A stretch of DNA of 13,565 bases from Dehalococcoidia bacterium (GTDB lineage Bacteria; Chloroflexota; Dehalococcoidia; Dehalococcoidales; JAUXAE01), in contig DAOUZU010000013.1 in assembly GCA_030665535.1 (NCBI GenBank), forward strand, positions 1-13,565. The letters run 5' to 3'. Within the stretch, counting starts at the first letter, position 1; each line of letters opens with the position of its first letter. The position numbers and the translations under genes were made by a program. Shown in pieces: positions 5,819 through 13,565 of this stretch. A model generated the notes under the pieces. That model was given only the letters and a program-made list of their open reading frames with translations, was not told the origin of the DNA and did no database searches.

Positions 5819-6322
5819 ATGCAAACACCGGGTGAAGAGTTCGTTGTTATTGGCCGCGTCCTGGCTACCTGGGGCCGCCTGGGGATGCTGAAGGTGGAGC
5901 CGGCTACCGATTTCCCAGAGCGGTTTAACCCCTCTTCCATTGTTTACATAGACAGCCAACCGCTTACCATTGACGCCGTCACTTGGCGCAAGGGAATGGC
6001 TTTCATCAAGTTTTCCGGCATTGACAGCCCCGAAGACGCCGAGGAGCTTCGTCACAAGGAGATTCAGATACCCCGCCACCTGGTTAAACCCCTGCCCCGG
6101 GGCCAGTACTATCATTTCCAACTCATCGGCCTTCAAGTGTACACGACGAATGGGGAACTGCTGGGCAGCATAGACCGCATCCTGAGCACCGGCAGCAACG
6201 ATGTCTACATAGTCGCCGGAAAGCAGAAGGAGTTCCTCATCCCGGCCATAGATGATGTCGTCAAAGAGGTTGACCTGGCTGAGGGAAGGATGGTCATCGA
6301 GCCCATAGAGGGGCTGCTTTAG
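5819..6322 (+). CDS. rimM: 16S rRNA processing factor RimM
   Basis: RimM assists maturation of the 30S head and binds S19. The N-terminal domain is recognised from FVVIGRVLATWGRLGMLKVE and FIKFSGIDSPEDAEELRHKE, and the C-terminal PRC-barrel from YHFQLIGLQVYTTNGELLGS, FLIPAIDDVV and EGRMVIEPIEGLL. ATG 5819 gives 167 residues with a normal N-terminal length; a TTG at 5801 would add six. Neither start has a convincing ribosome site, so the choice is uncertain. The 92 bases after khpA hold a weak GC-rich hairpin but no clear promoter. In many genomes trmD and rplS follow rimM; here the next gene is the convergent atpC, whose stop overlaps this TAG. Confidence 0.93.
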   Translation: MQTPGEEFVVIGRVLATWGRLGMLKVEPATDFPERFNPSSIVYIDSQPLTIDAVTWRKGMAFIKFSGIDSPEDAEELRHKEIQIPRHLVKPLPRGQYYHFQLIGLQVYTTNGELLGSIDRILSTGSNDVYIVAGKQKEFLIPAIDDVVKEVDLAEGRMVIEPIEGLL

Positions 6323-6744
6323 AGGCGACGGCGCCGCTTGCGGTGCCTCTCGGCCACCTTCATACGGGCCAGCGCCCGCTGCAGGGTAGCCTCCACCCTG
6401 GCGGCGTCAAAACCGGGCTCGTACTTCTCGGTCATCCGCTGCTCGGCACGGCGTTTGGCCTCCTCGGCTCGGGAGATGTCTATCTCCTCAGCCCTCTCGA
6501 CAGAATCAGCCAGGATGATTACCCTCTCCGGCCTTACCTCAAGGAAACCGCCGGAGACAACCAGCGAGTATTCATCGGTGCCCTTGCGGGCTATTATCTC
6601 ACCCGGCTTAAGCGCCGTCATCAACGGGGTGTGGCGGGGCAGGATGCCCAGCTCGCCGTCAATGCCGGGGGCGATGACTATGTCAACCTCCTCGGAAAAG
6701 ACGGAACGCTCGGCTGTGACAATGTCAATCTTTATAGTTGCCAT
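6319..6744 (-). CDS. atpC: ATP synthase F1 subunit epsilon
   Basis: Subunit epsilon joins the rotor stalk of F1 and can inhibit hydrolysis. The protein (141 residues) begins with the beta-sandwich IKIDIVTAERSVFSEEVDIV, then DGELGILPRHTPLMTALKPG, and ends with the helical hairpin (from about residue 85, VERAEEIDISRAEEAKRRAE). The last 12 residues are very basic (RHRKRRRRL). It is the final gene of the atp operon, 20 bases after atpD, with an AGGAGG site upstream. Its TAA overlaps the TAG of convergent rimM, and I see no terminator between them. Confidence 0.96.
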   Translation of the reverse strand: MATIKIDIVTAERSVFSEEVDIVIAPGIDGELGILPRHTPLMTALKPGEIIARKGTDEYSLVVSGGFLEVRPERVIILADSVERAEEIDISRAEEAKRRAEQRMTEKYEPGFDAARVEATLQRALARMKVAERHRKRRRRL

Positions 6745-6764
6745 TCAATAACTCCGCCTCCTAG

Positions 6765-8156
6765 CTAGGCACTCAGCTCCTTGGCCTGTTCGGCCGCTTC
6801 CTCAATAACGCCGACCATATAGAAGGCCTGCTCCGGCAGGGCATCGTGCTTACCCTTAAGAATCTCATCGAAGCCGCGCACCGTCTCAGCCACGGATACG
6901 TACTTGCCCGGCCGTCCCGTAAACACCTCGGAAACAAAGAAGGGCTGCGTCAGGAAGCGCTGAATCTTGCGCGCCCGCGCCACCGTCTGCTTGTCTTCCT
7001 CGCTAAGCTCCTCAATGCCCAGAATGGCGATAACGTCCTGGAGGTCCTTGTAGCGCTGCAGCACCCGTTGCACTTCACGGGCCACCCGGTAGTGCTCCTG
7101 GCCGACTACAGCCGGGTCCAGGATGCGTGATGTCGAGGCCAGCGGGTCGACAGCCGGGTAGAGGGCCTGCTCTGAGAGCGATCTCTCCAGGGCTACGACG
7201 GCGTCCAGGTGGCCGAAGCTGGTAACCACACCGGGGTCGGTGTAGTCATCGGCGGGGACGTAGACGGCCTGGAACGATGTTATCGAACCCTGCTTGGTGG
7301 ATGTAATCCTCTCCTGAAGCTTGCCCATCTCTGTGGCCAAGGTCGGCTGGTAGCCCACCGCCGAAGGCATGCGCCCCAGCTGCGCCGATACCTCCATACC
7401 GGCCAGGGTATAGCGGTAGATGTTATCAATAAATAGCAGCACGTCCTGCCGCTCGGTATCACGGAAGTACTCGGCCATTGTCAGCCCGGTAAGGCCGACA
7501 CGGAGACGGACGGCCGGTAGTTCGTTCATCTGGCCGAAGACGAGTACCGTCTTTTCCAGCACGCCGGACTCTTTCATCTCGTTCCACAGATCGTTACCCT
7601 CACGCGATCTCTCGCCGACGCCGGCAAATACGGAGAAACCGCCATGTTCGCTGGCGATGTTGCGGATAAGCTCCTGAATGATGACCGTCTTGCCGACACC
7701 GGCGCCACCGTAGGCGCCGATCTTACCGCCCTTGGTAAAAGGAGTCACCAAGTCAATTACCTTAATACCCGTCTCCAGTGTCTGCACGGTCGTTTCCTGT
7801 TCATCAAAGGGGGGCGAATCCCGGTGAATGGGCCAGCGCTCATCAGTCTTCACCTCGCCCAGATTGTCCAGCGGATCGCCCATAACATTAAACAGCCGCC
7901 CCAACGTCTGCTTGCCCACTGGCACCGATATCGCCGCCCCGGTATCTATGGCCTCGGCCCCTCTCTCCAGGCCATCGGTTGAAAGCAGTGACAGGCACCT
8001 CACCCAGTTGTTGCCGACATGCCCCTGCACTTCCAACACCAGCTTGGAACCGTTGCGTGGAATCTCCACGGCATTAAATAGGGCCGGCAGCTCATCTGGC
8101 GGAAACTCTATATCCACCACCGTGCCGATAACCTGAACAACCTTGCCTTTTGCCAT
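6765..8156 (-). CDS. atpD: ATP synthase F1 subunit beta (catalytic)
   Basis: Beta carries the catalytic nucleotide sites of F1. Visible motifs in the 463-residue product are the Walker A loop GGAGVGKT (150-157), the catalytic Glu182 in FAGVGERSREGNDLW, the Walker B LLFIDNIYRYT (240-250), and the switch-region helix EELSEED at 382-388, which differs from the common DELSEED in its first residue only. Length and order fit the family (about 460-480). ATG 8156 follows a strong AGGAGGAT site, 9 bases after atpG. Confidence 0.98.
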   Translation of the reverse strand: MAKGKVVQVIGTVVDIEFPPDELPALFNAVEIPRNGSKLVLEVQGHVGNNWVRCLSLLSTDGLERGAEAIDTGAAISVPVGKQTLGRLFNVMGDPLDNLGEVKTDERWPIHRDSPPFDEQETTVQTLETGIKVIDLVTPFTKGGKIGAYGGAGVGKTVIIQELIRNIASEHGGFSVFAGVGERSREGNDLWNEMKESGVLEKTVLVFGQMNELPAVRLRVGLTGLTMAEYFRDTERQDVLLFIDNIYRYTLAGMEVSAQLGRMPSAVGYQPTLATEMGKLQERITSTKQGSITSFQAVYVPADDYTDPGVVTSFGHLDAVVALERSLSEQALYPAVDPLASTSRILDPAVVGQEHYRVAREVQRVLQRYKDLQDVIAILGIEELSEEDKQTVARARKIQRFLTQPFFVSEVFTGRPGKYVSVAETVRGFDEILKGKHDALPEQAFYMVGVIEEAAEQAKELSA

Positions 8157-8165
8157 TCTATCCTC

Positions 8166-9029
8166 CTAAGCCTGGGTGAGAGCAGCCGCTCCACCTGTTA
8201 TGTCAAGCAATTCCGTAGTAATGGACTCCTGGCGCGCCTTGTTGTAAGCCAGCGTCAGGTCGATAATAAGCTCATTGGCATTTTCGGTGGCGTTGCGCAT
8301 AGCCACCATCCGGGCCGACTGCTCGCTGGCGATTGACTCCAGTATGCCGTGGGAGATCCGCATCTCCACGAACCGTGTCAGCAGACCATCCAGCACCGCG
8401 CCAGCGGAAGGCTCATAGATGTATTCCACGTTCTGGCTGGCGGGCATCTCAGCCGGCTCAACGGGCAGCAATTGAACAATCTCCGCACGCTGCACGGCCG
8501 TGGATACGAAACGGGAATAAGCCAGGTAAACCACATCCACCAGGCCGTTGGAGAAATCGTCAATAATAATCCGTGATATGGGCAAGGTATCAATCAACCC
8601 GGGGGCATCGCCCAGGCGGGTGAATTCGGCCCTTATGTCCTGCCCGTAGCGCCGCATGGCGTCAAGCCCTTTACGGCCGACGGTAACCATAGTGACGGGA
8701 ACCTTTTGCTCGTCAATCAGACTTATCGTCTTGCGGTTGATGTTGCCCACCAGGCCGCCGGCCAGGCCGCGGTCGGGAGTGATGTGCACCACGGCTATCT
8801 TTTTAACTTCCCGGCGCTCCAGAAGCGGGTGCAGAATCTCACCCGCCTGAGGCAGGGCGGCCAGGCTGGCTATCACCTCGGTGATCTTCTCCGAGTATGG
8901 CCTGCCGGCCAGGCCTCGCTCCTGCGCCTTCTTCATCCTGAGGGCAGCCACCATCTCCATAGCCCGGGTAATCTTAGCTATGTTGCGTACACCCTTTATA
9001 CGGCGGCTTATTAAACGGATATTAGCCAT
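8166..9029 (-). CDS. atpG: ATP synthase F1 subunit gamma
   Basis: Gamma is the central rotor shaft. The N-terminal helix (RLISRRIKGVRNIAKITRAM then EMVAALRMKKAQ) and the C-terminal helix (EQSARMVAMRNATENANELI, with NKARQESITTELLDITGGAA at the end) form the expected antiparallel coiled coil around a Rossmann-like middle (VVHITPDRGLAGGLVGNINR). Length 287 is normal. Only 6 bases separate it from atpA and no good ribosome site is seen, so it is probably translated by coupling. Confidence 0.97.
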   Translation of the reverse strand: MANIRLISRRIKGVRNIAKITRAMEMVAALRMKKAQERGLAGRPYSEKITEVIASLAALPQAGEILHPLLERREVKKIAVVHITPDRGLAGGLVGNINRKTISLIDEQKVPVTMVTVGRKGLDAMRRYGQDIRAEFTRLGDAPGLIDTLPISRIIIDDFSNGLVDVVYLAYSRFVSTAVQRAEIVQLLPVEPAEMPASQNVEYIYEPSAGAVLDGLLTRFVEMRISHGILESIASEQSARMVAMRNATENANELIIDLTLAYNKARQESITTELLDITGGAAALTQA

Positions 9030-9035
9030 AATTGC

Positions 9036-10550
9036 TTACTGGGTGGCAAAGCCTTTCTTAAACTCGTCTATGGCTTCCTTAAGGGCGGCCTCTGTTTCCT
9101 TGCTCAAATCCCCGTCCTTTACGATGGCCTGGCCCACCTTGGGATGGTTGGCCTCCATAAAGCGGTAGAGGTTCTCTTCAAAAGTGGCTATCTTGTCCAG
9201 GGGCACATCGTCAATGTAACCGTTTATGGCGGCATAGAGAACCATAACCTGATTCTCCATAGTCTCCGGCTGGTACTGGGGCTGCTTGAGAAGCTCGGTG
9301 ATACGCTGCCCCCGCTCCAACTGGGCCCGGGTGGTTTTGTCCAGTTCTGAAGTGCCAAACTGGGCAAAAGCGGCCAGCTCCCGGTACTGGGCCATTTCCA
9401 GCTTGAGGCGTCCGGCTACCTTCTTCATCGCCTTGGTCTGGGCAGCCGAGCCCACCCGGGAGACGGAAAGGCCGACGCTTACCGCCGGCCGGATGCCGGC
9501 ATTGAACAGGTCTGTCTCCACGTATATTTGGCCGTCGGTGATGGATATTACATTGGTAGGAATATAGGCGGATACATCGCCCGCCTGGGTCTCGATAATA
9601 GGCAGAGCGGTGAGTGAACCACCACCGTGCTCCTCCGAGTATTTGGCCGCTCTCTCCAACAGGCGGCTGTGCAGGTAGAAGACATCACCGGGGTAGGCCT
9701 CCCGGCCCGGTGGCCGACGTAGCAGCAGTGAGAGTTGCCGGTAAGCCCAGGCGTGTTTGGTAAGATCGTCGTATACAATCAGGGCCTCTTTGCCCTGCTC
9801 CATAAACTCCTCGCCGATGGCGCAGCCGGCATAAGGAGCCAGGTACTGCATGGCCACCGAATCTGAGGCGTTGGCCGCTACCACGATGGTATGCTCCATA
9901 GCTCCCTGAGCCTCCAGCGTGGCTACCGTCTGTACCACCTTGGAAACCTTCTGGCCGACGGCCACGTAGATGCAGATGAGGTCGCCACGCTTCTGGTTAA
10001 TGATGGTATCAATGGCGATGGCCGTCTTGCCGGTGGAGCGGTCGCCAATTATAAGCTCACGCTGCCCCCGGCCGATGGGTATCATAGCGTCTATGGCCTT
10101 GATTCCCGTCTGCACCGGCGTATCCACCGACTGGCGCATAACCACATTGGGGGCGATAAACTCCACAGGACGGGACTTGCCGGTTTTTATGCTGCCTTTG
10201 CCGTCCAAAGGCCGCCCCAGCGGGTCAACCACCCGGCCGATAAGGGCGTCTCCGGTGGGCACCTCGGCTATACGGTCGGTGGCCCGCACCTCATCACCCT
10301 CTCTGATACCCGTATCATCTCCCAGGATGACGGCAGCGACGCTGTCTTCTTCCAGGTTAAGGGCAATGCCCATTATGTCGTTGGGGAATTGGAGCAGCTC
10401 GTTGTACTTGGCGGCGGCCAGGCCATGTATGCGGGCAATACCGTCACCAATCTCAATCACCGTGCCTACATCGGCCACCGTTACCGGCGCGCCAAACTGC
10501 TCAATTTGCTGCTTGATTACAGAAACTATATCCTGTCCACCCTTTGTCAA
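9036..10550 (-). CDS. atpA: ATP synthase F1 subunit alpha
   Basis: Alpha holds the non-catalytic nucleotide sites and supplies the arginine finger. The 504-residue protein has an N-terminal beta-barrel, the P-loop GDRSTGKT at 169-176 (Ser replaces the more usual Gln of GDRQTGKT) and Arg365 in SRVGSAAQ, the expected arginine finger. The start is TTG 10550, supported by AGGAGGTGG (10557-10565), a nearly perfect anti-Shine-Dalgarno match, and by alignment of the N-terminus. The long plus-strand open frame across 9891-10892 is antisense and not a gene. Confidence 0.98.
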   Translation of the reverse strand: MTKGGQDIVSVIKQQIEQFGAPVTVADVGTVIEIGDGIARIHGLAAAKYNELLQFPNDIMGIALNLEEDSVAAVILGDDTGIREGDEVRATDRIAEVPTGDALIGRVVDPLGRPLDGKGSIKTGKSRPVEFIAPNVVMRQSVDTPVQTGIKAIDAMIPIGRGQRELIIGDRSTGKTAIAIDTIINQKRGDLICIYVAVGQKVSKVVQTVATLEAQGAMEHTIVVAANASDSVAMQYLAPYAGCAIGEEFMEQGKEALIVYDDLTKHAWAYRQLSLLLRRPPGREAYPGDVFYLHSRLLERAAKYSEEHGGGSLTALPIIETQAGDVSAYIPTNVISITDGQIYVETDLFNAGIRPAVSVGLSVSRVGSAAQTKAMKKVAGRLKLEMAQYRELAAFAQFGTSELDKTTRAQLERGQRITELLKQPQYQPETMENQVMVLYAAINGYIDDVPLDKIATFEENLYRFMEANHPKVGQAIVKDGDLSKETEAALKEAIDEFKKGFATQ

Positions 10551-10579
10551 CTAAAGCCACCTCCTTGCCGCTGTTTTTA

Positions 10580-11119
10580 TTACAGGCCGCCTTCGCCAAG
10601 CTGCCGCTTAAGCATTGCCAGCCCGCTGGCCGTGCTGCCGTCTATCAGCTTATCGCCGATGCGAGCTATCATTCCCGATATCAGGCCGGGATCAACTCTG
10701 GCCTTCAGGACTATCTTTTTGCCTACCATATCACTGAGCCTCTTTACCAGCCGGGCCTTGTCGTCCTCAGACAACGGGACGGCGGTGGCAACTTCGGCCC
10801 GCTCCACTCCCCGCTTCTCCATCAGCCGCAGTTCAAATCCGGCGGTTACCTCACCCATCATATCCAGTCTGTTTCCGGCTATCAGGATGTAGACCAGGTT
10901 CAACACCAGGGGGTTTATCCCGCCCAGATGCTCTTTAAGCAGCCCCGTCTTGGTCTCAAGGCGAATCTTGGGGTCCTCCATAAAGGCCAGCACCTTTGCT
11001 TCGGTAGCCAGCCGCGCAACCAGCTTGAGGTCTTTATGCCACGCATCAAGCTCGTCTCTCTGGCTGGCAATCTCAAAGGCCGCCTGGGCATAGCGTCCGG
11101 CAGAATATTTTCCAGTCAT
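10580..11119 (-). CDS. atpH: ATP synthase F1 subunit delta (OSCP)
   Basis: Delta caps F1 and ties it to the peripheral stalk. The 179-residue product has the family shape: a helical N-domain (SAGRYAQAAFEIASQRDELD) and a C-terminal region containing TAVPLSEDDKARLVKRLSDM and RVDPGLISGMIARIGDKLID. ATG 11119 follows an AAAGGA site and lies 13 bases after atpF. It ends 29 bases before the atpA start. Confidence 0.95.
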   Translation of the reverse strand: MTGKYSAGRYAQAAFEIASQRDELDAWHKDLKLVARLATEAKVLAFMEDPKIRLETKTGLLKEHLGGINPLVLNLVYILIAGNRLDMMGEVTAGFELRLMEKRGVERAEVATAVPLSEDDKARLVKRLSDMVGKKIVLKARVDPGLISGMIARIGDKLIDGSTASGLAMLKRQLGEGGL

Positions 11120-11132
11120 AATAGTCCTTTAC

Positions 11133-11636
11133 TTAGCCACCTTTCTTAAGCTCCGTTCCCTCTTCCAGCACCTTGTCAATCAGCTGGCGGTGGGCTTTCT
11201 TATCCAGGGTTCGGTCTATAACCTTGCCGGCAGCCAGTATGGTCAGGTCGGCAAATTCCCGGCGCAGGTCATCTATGACCCCGTCCCGCTCCCGGCGTAT
11301 CTCGTTGTGGGCCCTTGCCAACAGGGCTTCGGTCTCTTTCTTGGCCTCTTCCTGCGCCTTCTGCCGCATCTCCTCGCCGGTGCGGACGCCACGGTCAATT
11401 ACTGCCTGGCTCTGCCGTCCGGCTTTCTTTAGTTGCTCGGCTATTTCCTCTTCAGCCTTCTCCGCCTTGTCCTTGATGACCTCGGTCTGCTCCATGCTTT
11501 CCTTTATGCGGTTGGCCCGATCATCAAGCATTTTCATAATCGGCTTGTAGGCCACCAGGTATAGTATGCCCAGCAGAATACCGAAATTGACCAACTGCGC
11601 CAGTAACGAAGGCAGATTGATTCCTAATTCTCCCAA
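11133..11636 (-). CDS. atpF: ATP synthase Fo subunit b
   Basis: Subunit b is the peripheral stalk. One N-terminal membrane helix (about residues 8-28, LLAQLVNFGILLGILYLVAY) is followed by a long charged coiled coil rich in Glu, Lys and Arg (about 40-150) and a short C-terminal part that binds delta. Length is 167. The start is TTG at 11636, with AGGAGGTTCC a few bases upstream and no better alternative; the window shows only one b gene, so the stalk is presumably a homodimer. Confidence 0.95.
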   Translation of the reverse strand: MGELGINLPSLLAQLVNFGILLGILYLVAYKPIMKMLDDRANRIKESMEQTEVIKDKAEKAEEEIAEQLKKAGRQSQAVIDRGVRTGEEMRQKAQEEAKKETEALLARAHNEIRRERDGVIDDLRREFADLTILAAGKVIDRTLDKKAHRQLIDKVLEEGTELKKGG

Positions 11637-11662
11637 AGGAACCTCCTCCCCTTTCTGGGGTC

Positions 11663-11893
11663 TTAGACCACGAATATAAGCAGGATGGATACTACCAGGG
11701 CGTAGATGGCCACAGCTTCCGCCATGGCTACCATGATAATCATATTGGTAAATATGACACCTCTGGCCTCAGGGTTGCGTCCCAGCGCCTGCATGGCACC
11801 GAAACCGAGCACACCCACACCGATACCGGGGCCGATGGCCCCCAGGCCAATGGCCAAACCGGCCGCTAAAAATTTTGCTGCTTCAATTTCCAT
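11663..11893 (-). CDS. atpE: ATP synthase Fo subunit c
   Basis: Subunit c forms the ion-driven rotor ring. The 76-residue hairpin has helix 1 with the glycine motif (AIGPGIGVGVLGFG, about residues 19-32), a polar loop RNPEAR (39-44) and helix 2 with the ion-binding Glu59 in MAEAVAIYALVV. By comparison with sodium rings such as that of Ilyobacter tartaricus, the helix 1 Gln is Val26 here and the Ser after the Glu is Ala60, so proton coupling is inferred. ATG 11893 follows a GGAAGGGAG site. Confidence 0.97.
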   Translation of the reverse strand: MEIEAAKFLAAGLAIGLGAIGPGIGVGVLGFGAMQALGRNPEARGVIFTNMIIMVAMAEAVAIYALVVSILLIFVV

Positions 11894-11938
11894 GTTTGTC
11901 TCCCTTCCTTTATGAAATATTTAACCGTCAATATTATA

Positions 11939-12901
11939 CTAATGCTCATCCTCTGAGTGCGAGGCTACGGCAACAGTGGCAAATGAAAGCGTCAAGCCGC
12001 CGAAGATGAGCGCCTGGACGAAGCCCACCAGAAGCTCAAGGCCATATACGGGAAGCGCCCCGATAAGCGGCATCAGGAAAAACATCATTAAAAGCAATAT
12101 CTCACCGCCGGTCATATTGCCGAACAACCGGAAGGTGAAACTCAGGATGCGCACGAACTCAAGAAAGAACTCCAGTATCCCGACGAAGATAGTGACACCC
12201 CCGTTGAAAAGCCCCATGCCGCCTTCCTTCACCTTGCCCTTTAATAACTTCCCTAACGACCTGAAAAAGGGCCCGAAATTAAAGAACTTTTTTAAATAGG
12301 TGCCTGTCCCCAGGGAGCTGAAACCCCAGTATTCCACGGCCACGAAGGATACCAGGGCCAGGGCCAGCGGCATATTGATATCTGTATTGGCGCCGCGCAG
12401 AAGGTGGACGGCTTCGCCGTGGCTGTTTGTAATCAGTACGGCGCCATAGCCGGGGATGAGGTTCATCCAAGCGTTAACTAAAACAAAGAGGAAGAGGGTG
12501 GCCACTATTGGAAAGAAGCGCCGCCCGTTTTTCTCACCGGCGGCGTCCTTGCAGAGGTTATAAAGCCATCCCAGGATGAACTCACCGACCACCTGAAGGC
12601 GTCCCGGGACAAGCTTGATGCGCCGGGTGATGGCATAAAAGAAACCGCCCAGGAGGAGGATGGAAAGCCAGGCGGTGAACATGGTGTTGGTTATGGCAAA
12701 ACCGCCGATGCTGAATATCTCCCCTGCCGGCAGCTCCGGGTGGGGGGAATCTACGCTGAGCCAGGACGGCAGCCCGATATCACCAAAAAAGCTCTGCCCC
12801 AGGGCGCCGGCCAAAAAACTGATTACGGTGAGCGCCAGCAAAATGACGACACCGATAATGAAGATAGGCCGCTTTGTGCCGAGTATTTTACGCTCAGGCA
12901 C
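11939..12901 (-). CDS. atpB: ATP synthase Fo subunit a
   Basis: Subunit a is the stator channel that passes ions to the c ring. The 320-residue protein has an N-terminal helix (about 12-34) and the conserved core. The essential Arg is Arg258 in SFTFRLFGNMTGGE, equivalent to E. coli Arg210, and the last helix has GFVQALIFGGLTLSFATVAV. The 150-240 region is longer than in E. coli, with a basic loop (about 204-227) between helices. The start is GTG 12901, one base overlapping the atpZ stop (TAGTG), with an AGGGGAA site eight bases upstream. It follows atpZ and precedes atpE. Confidence 0.97.
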   Translation of the reverse strand: MPERKILGTKRPIFIIGVVILLALTVISFLAGALGQSFFGDIGLPSWLSVDSPHPELPAGEIFSIGGFAITNTMFTAWLSILLLGGFFYAITRRIKLVPGRLQVVGEFILGWLYNLCKDAAGEKNGRRFFPIVATLFLFVLVNAWMNLIPGYGAVLITNSHGEAVHLLRGANTDINMPLALALVSFVAVEYWGFSSLGTGTYLKKFFNFGPFFRSLGKLLKGKVKEGGMGLFNGGVTIFVGILEFFLEFVRILSFTFRLFGNMTGGEILLLMMFFLMPLIGALPVYGLELLVGFVQALIFGGLTLSFATVAVASHSEDEH

Positions 12902-13122
12902 TAGCCATTCCCCTGGCTCTGGTTATTCCCGCTTCCGGGAAGCATACGATAAATACCATAAAAAGCAACAAACAGGCCCACAATCAGGCCAATTACCAGT
13001 AACAGAGGCTCGGTATGCAGCTGCTCATCAATCCAGCGGCCCCCCAGTACGCCCAGCAGAATGGAGCCACTTACGAACCAGCCCATGCCCAACAGTTTCA
13101 GGGCTGACAGCCACCTGTTCAT
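12901..13122 (-). CDS. atpZ: AtpZ/AtpI-like small membrane protein of the atp operon
   Basis: This 73-residue protein has two membrane helices (about residues 10-28 and 38-58) with the small-residue, WID-containing turn (GGRWIDEQLHTEP) typical of the AtpZ/ATPase_gene1 family, and a hydrophilic C-terminus. Such proteins open many atp operons and have been linked to assembly or to magnesium supply, but the role is not settled. ATG 13122 is preceded by TGAGG and by the operon promoter. Its stop overlaps the atpB GTG. AtpI is an alternative name; the two helices and short length favour AtpZ. Confidence 0.85.
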   Translation of the reverse strand: MNRWLSALKLLGMGWFVSGSILLGVLGGRWIDEQLHTEPLLLVIGLIVGLFVAFYGIYRMLPGSGNNQSQGNG

Positions 13123-13143
13123 TCAAGCCTCAAAAGCTCACCC

Positions 13144-13173
13144 AGCATAGCAAAATTGCCCGTCGCAGGTCAA
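13144..13173 (-). promoter_or_regulatory. Promoter of the atp operon
   Basis: On the minus strand TTGACC (13168-13173) is followed after 18 bases by TATGCT (13144-13149), preceded by TGC, which forms an extended -10 element. The start would be near 13137, about 15 bases before the atpZ ATG, so the leader is very short and holds only the TGAGG site. Confidence 0.65.
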
Positions 13174-13211
13174 GCCGATACGGGCCGGCTGACAGCCCCG
13201 TTCCGGGTAAT

Positions 13212-13239
13212 AAAAAACCCCGGCGGCCCGGCCCCGGAG
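13212..13239 (-). terminator. Rho-independent terminator of the upstream gene
   Basis: On the minus strand, a GC-only hairpin of about nine pairs with one bulged G (arms about 13218-13227 and 13231-13239) is followed directly by six T residues (13212-13217). It lies 29 bases after the stop of the gene ending at 13269 and separates that gene from the atp promoter. Confidence 0.75.
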
Positions 13240-13268
13240 TTTGATCTGTTAACTGAGCCAACGGCTGT

Positions 13269-13565
13269 TTATTCCTGTTCTTTCCCCAAGTTGTCTTCCT
13301 CGTCCCCGAAAAGAGAGGCGAAGTCACCTTTGAAATCCTCCAGGAAGCCGTGCATTTCCAGCAACTCGTGTGCGGTGGGCGCCGCCATATTACGGAACAG
13401 GCGTTGCTCGGCGGCGGTTAAATCCGTAACCACTGCGGGTAACCCTTCTTCCTTAAGAACCACCGCCACCAGCGCCCGCGCCCGGCATGACTTACATTCG
13501 GCGCCTAAAAACCACAGGTCATCCCGCTGGCCGAGGAGGTTAACGCTGTTAGCTTCATAGTGCCG
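13269..13565 (-). CDS. 3' part of an unknown protein with a CxxC pair (5' end beyond window)
   Basis: The frame is open from the window edge (13565) to a TAA at 13269, encoding at least 98 residues; the true start lies outside. GTG 13469 is an internal codon, not a start, because the frame continues upstream without a stop. The visible segment has FLGAECKSCRARALVAVVLK, whose CKSC pair looks like one half of a zinc ribbon, with the other half presumably upstream. The C-terminus is acidic (LEDFKGDFASLFGDEEDNLG). I do not recognise the family. A strong terminator follows directly. Confidence 0.75.
   Translation of the reverse strand, partial: RHYEANSVNLLGQRDDLWFLGAECKSCRARALVAVVLKEEGLPAVVTDLTAAEQRLFRNMAAPTAHELLEMHGFLEDFKGDFASLFGDEEDNLGKEQE

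Noticed and set aside
9891..10892. A 333-codon plus-strand open frame
   Set aside because: It runs antisense across atpA and atpH; its product has no recognisable domain and reads as reverse-frame low-complexity protein. The minus-strand genes are unmistakable.
13130..13327. A 65-codon minus-strand open frame between the atp operon and the upstream gene
   Set aside because: It covers the terminator and the atp promoter and overlaps the end of the partial gene in another frame; it has no ribosome site.

Overview
The window (13,565 bp, moderately GC-rich) is a compact bacterial chromosomal segment. Protein character (Dehalococcoides-like F-type ATPase subunits, an AtpZ-like first atp gene, RimM of the 'ATWGRLG' type, an RF2 gene with programmed frameshift) and frequent TTG/GTG starts suggest a member of the Chloroflexota, probably Dehalococcoidia. 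This taxonomic reading is recognition from memory and has not been tested. No mobile element, CRISPR array, phage gene or defence system is visible.

Layout. 1-599: a 41-residue single-pass membrane protein on the minus strand (50-175), a divergent promoter region (207-261), tRNA-Ser(UGA) (281-370) and a 68-residue unknown protein (393-599). 596-5050, minus strand: a tightly packed leftward operon read from about 5050. In order it holds a 3'-truncated endonuclease V gene, prfB (RF2, with a classic +1 frameshift at CTT-TGA-C), a membrane-anchored peptidase-MA-like metalloprotease, a 42-codon remnant of radC, and an OppA-like lipoprotein. Every junction overlaps or is a few bases long. 5101-6322, plus strand: a TTGACA-N17-CATAAT promoter drives rpsP (S16 with a Lys-rich tail), khpA and rimM. 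The trmD and rplS genes that commonly follow are not here. 6319-13173, minus strand: a complete F-type ATP synthase operon atpZ-atpB-atpE-atpF-atpH-atpA-atpG-atpD-atpC behind an extended -10 promoter. 13212-13565: a rho-independent terminator and the 3' part of an unknown cysteine-pair protein that runs off the window.

How it works together. The window joins translation (tRNA-Ser, RF2, S16, RimM, KhpA) to energy conversion (all eight F1Fo subunits plus the AtpZ accessory protein). The c-subunit site looks proton-coupled, not sodium-coupled. The OppA-like protein and the metalloprotease are exported or membrane-anchored.

The most notable points are signs of gene erosion or streamlining inside otherwise intact operons (radC reduced to 42 codons, nfi lacking its last third), two convergent gene pairs that share a 4-base stop overlap, the RF2 frameshift site with a weakened Shine-Dalgarno-like element, and a small membrane-protein gene that a length cutoff would miss. 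I see no convincing evidence for a wholly new biological system.
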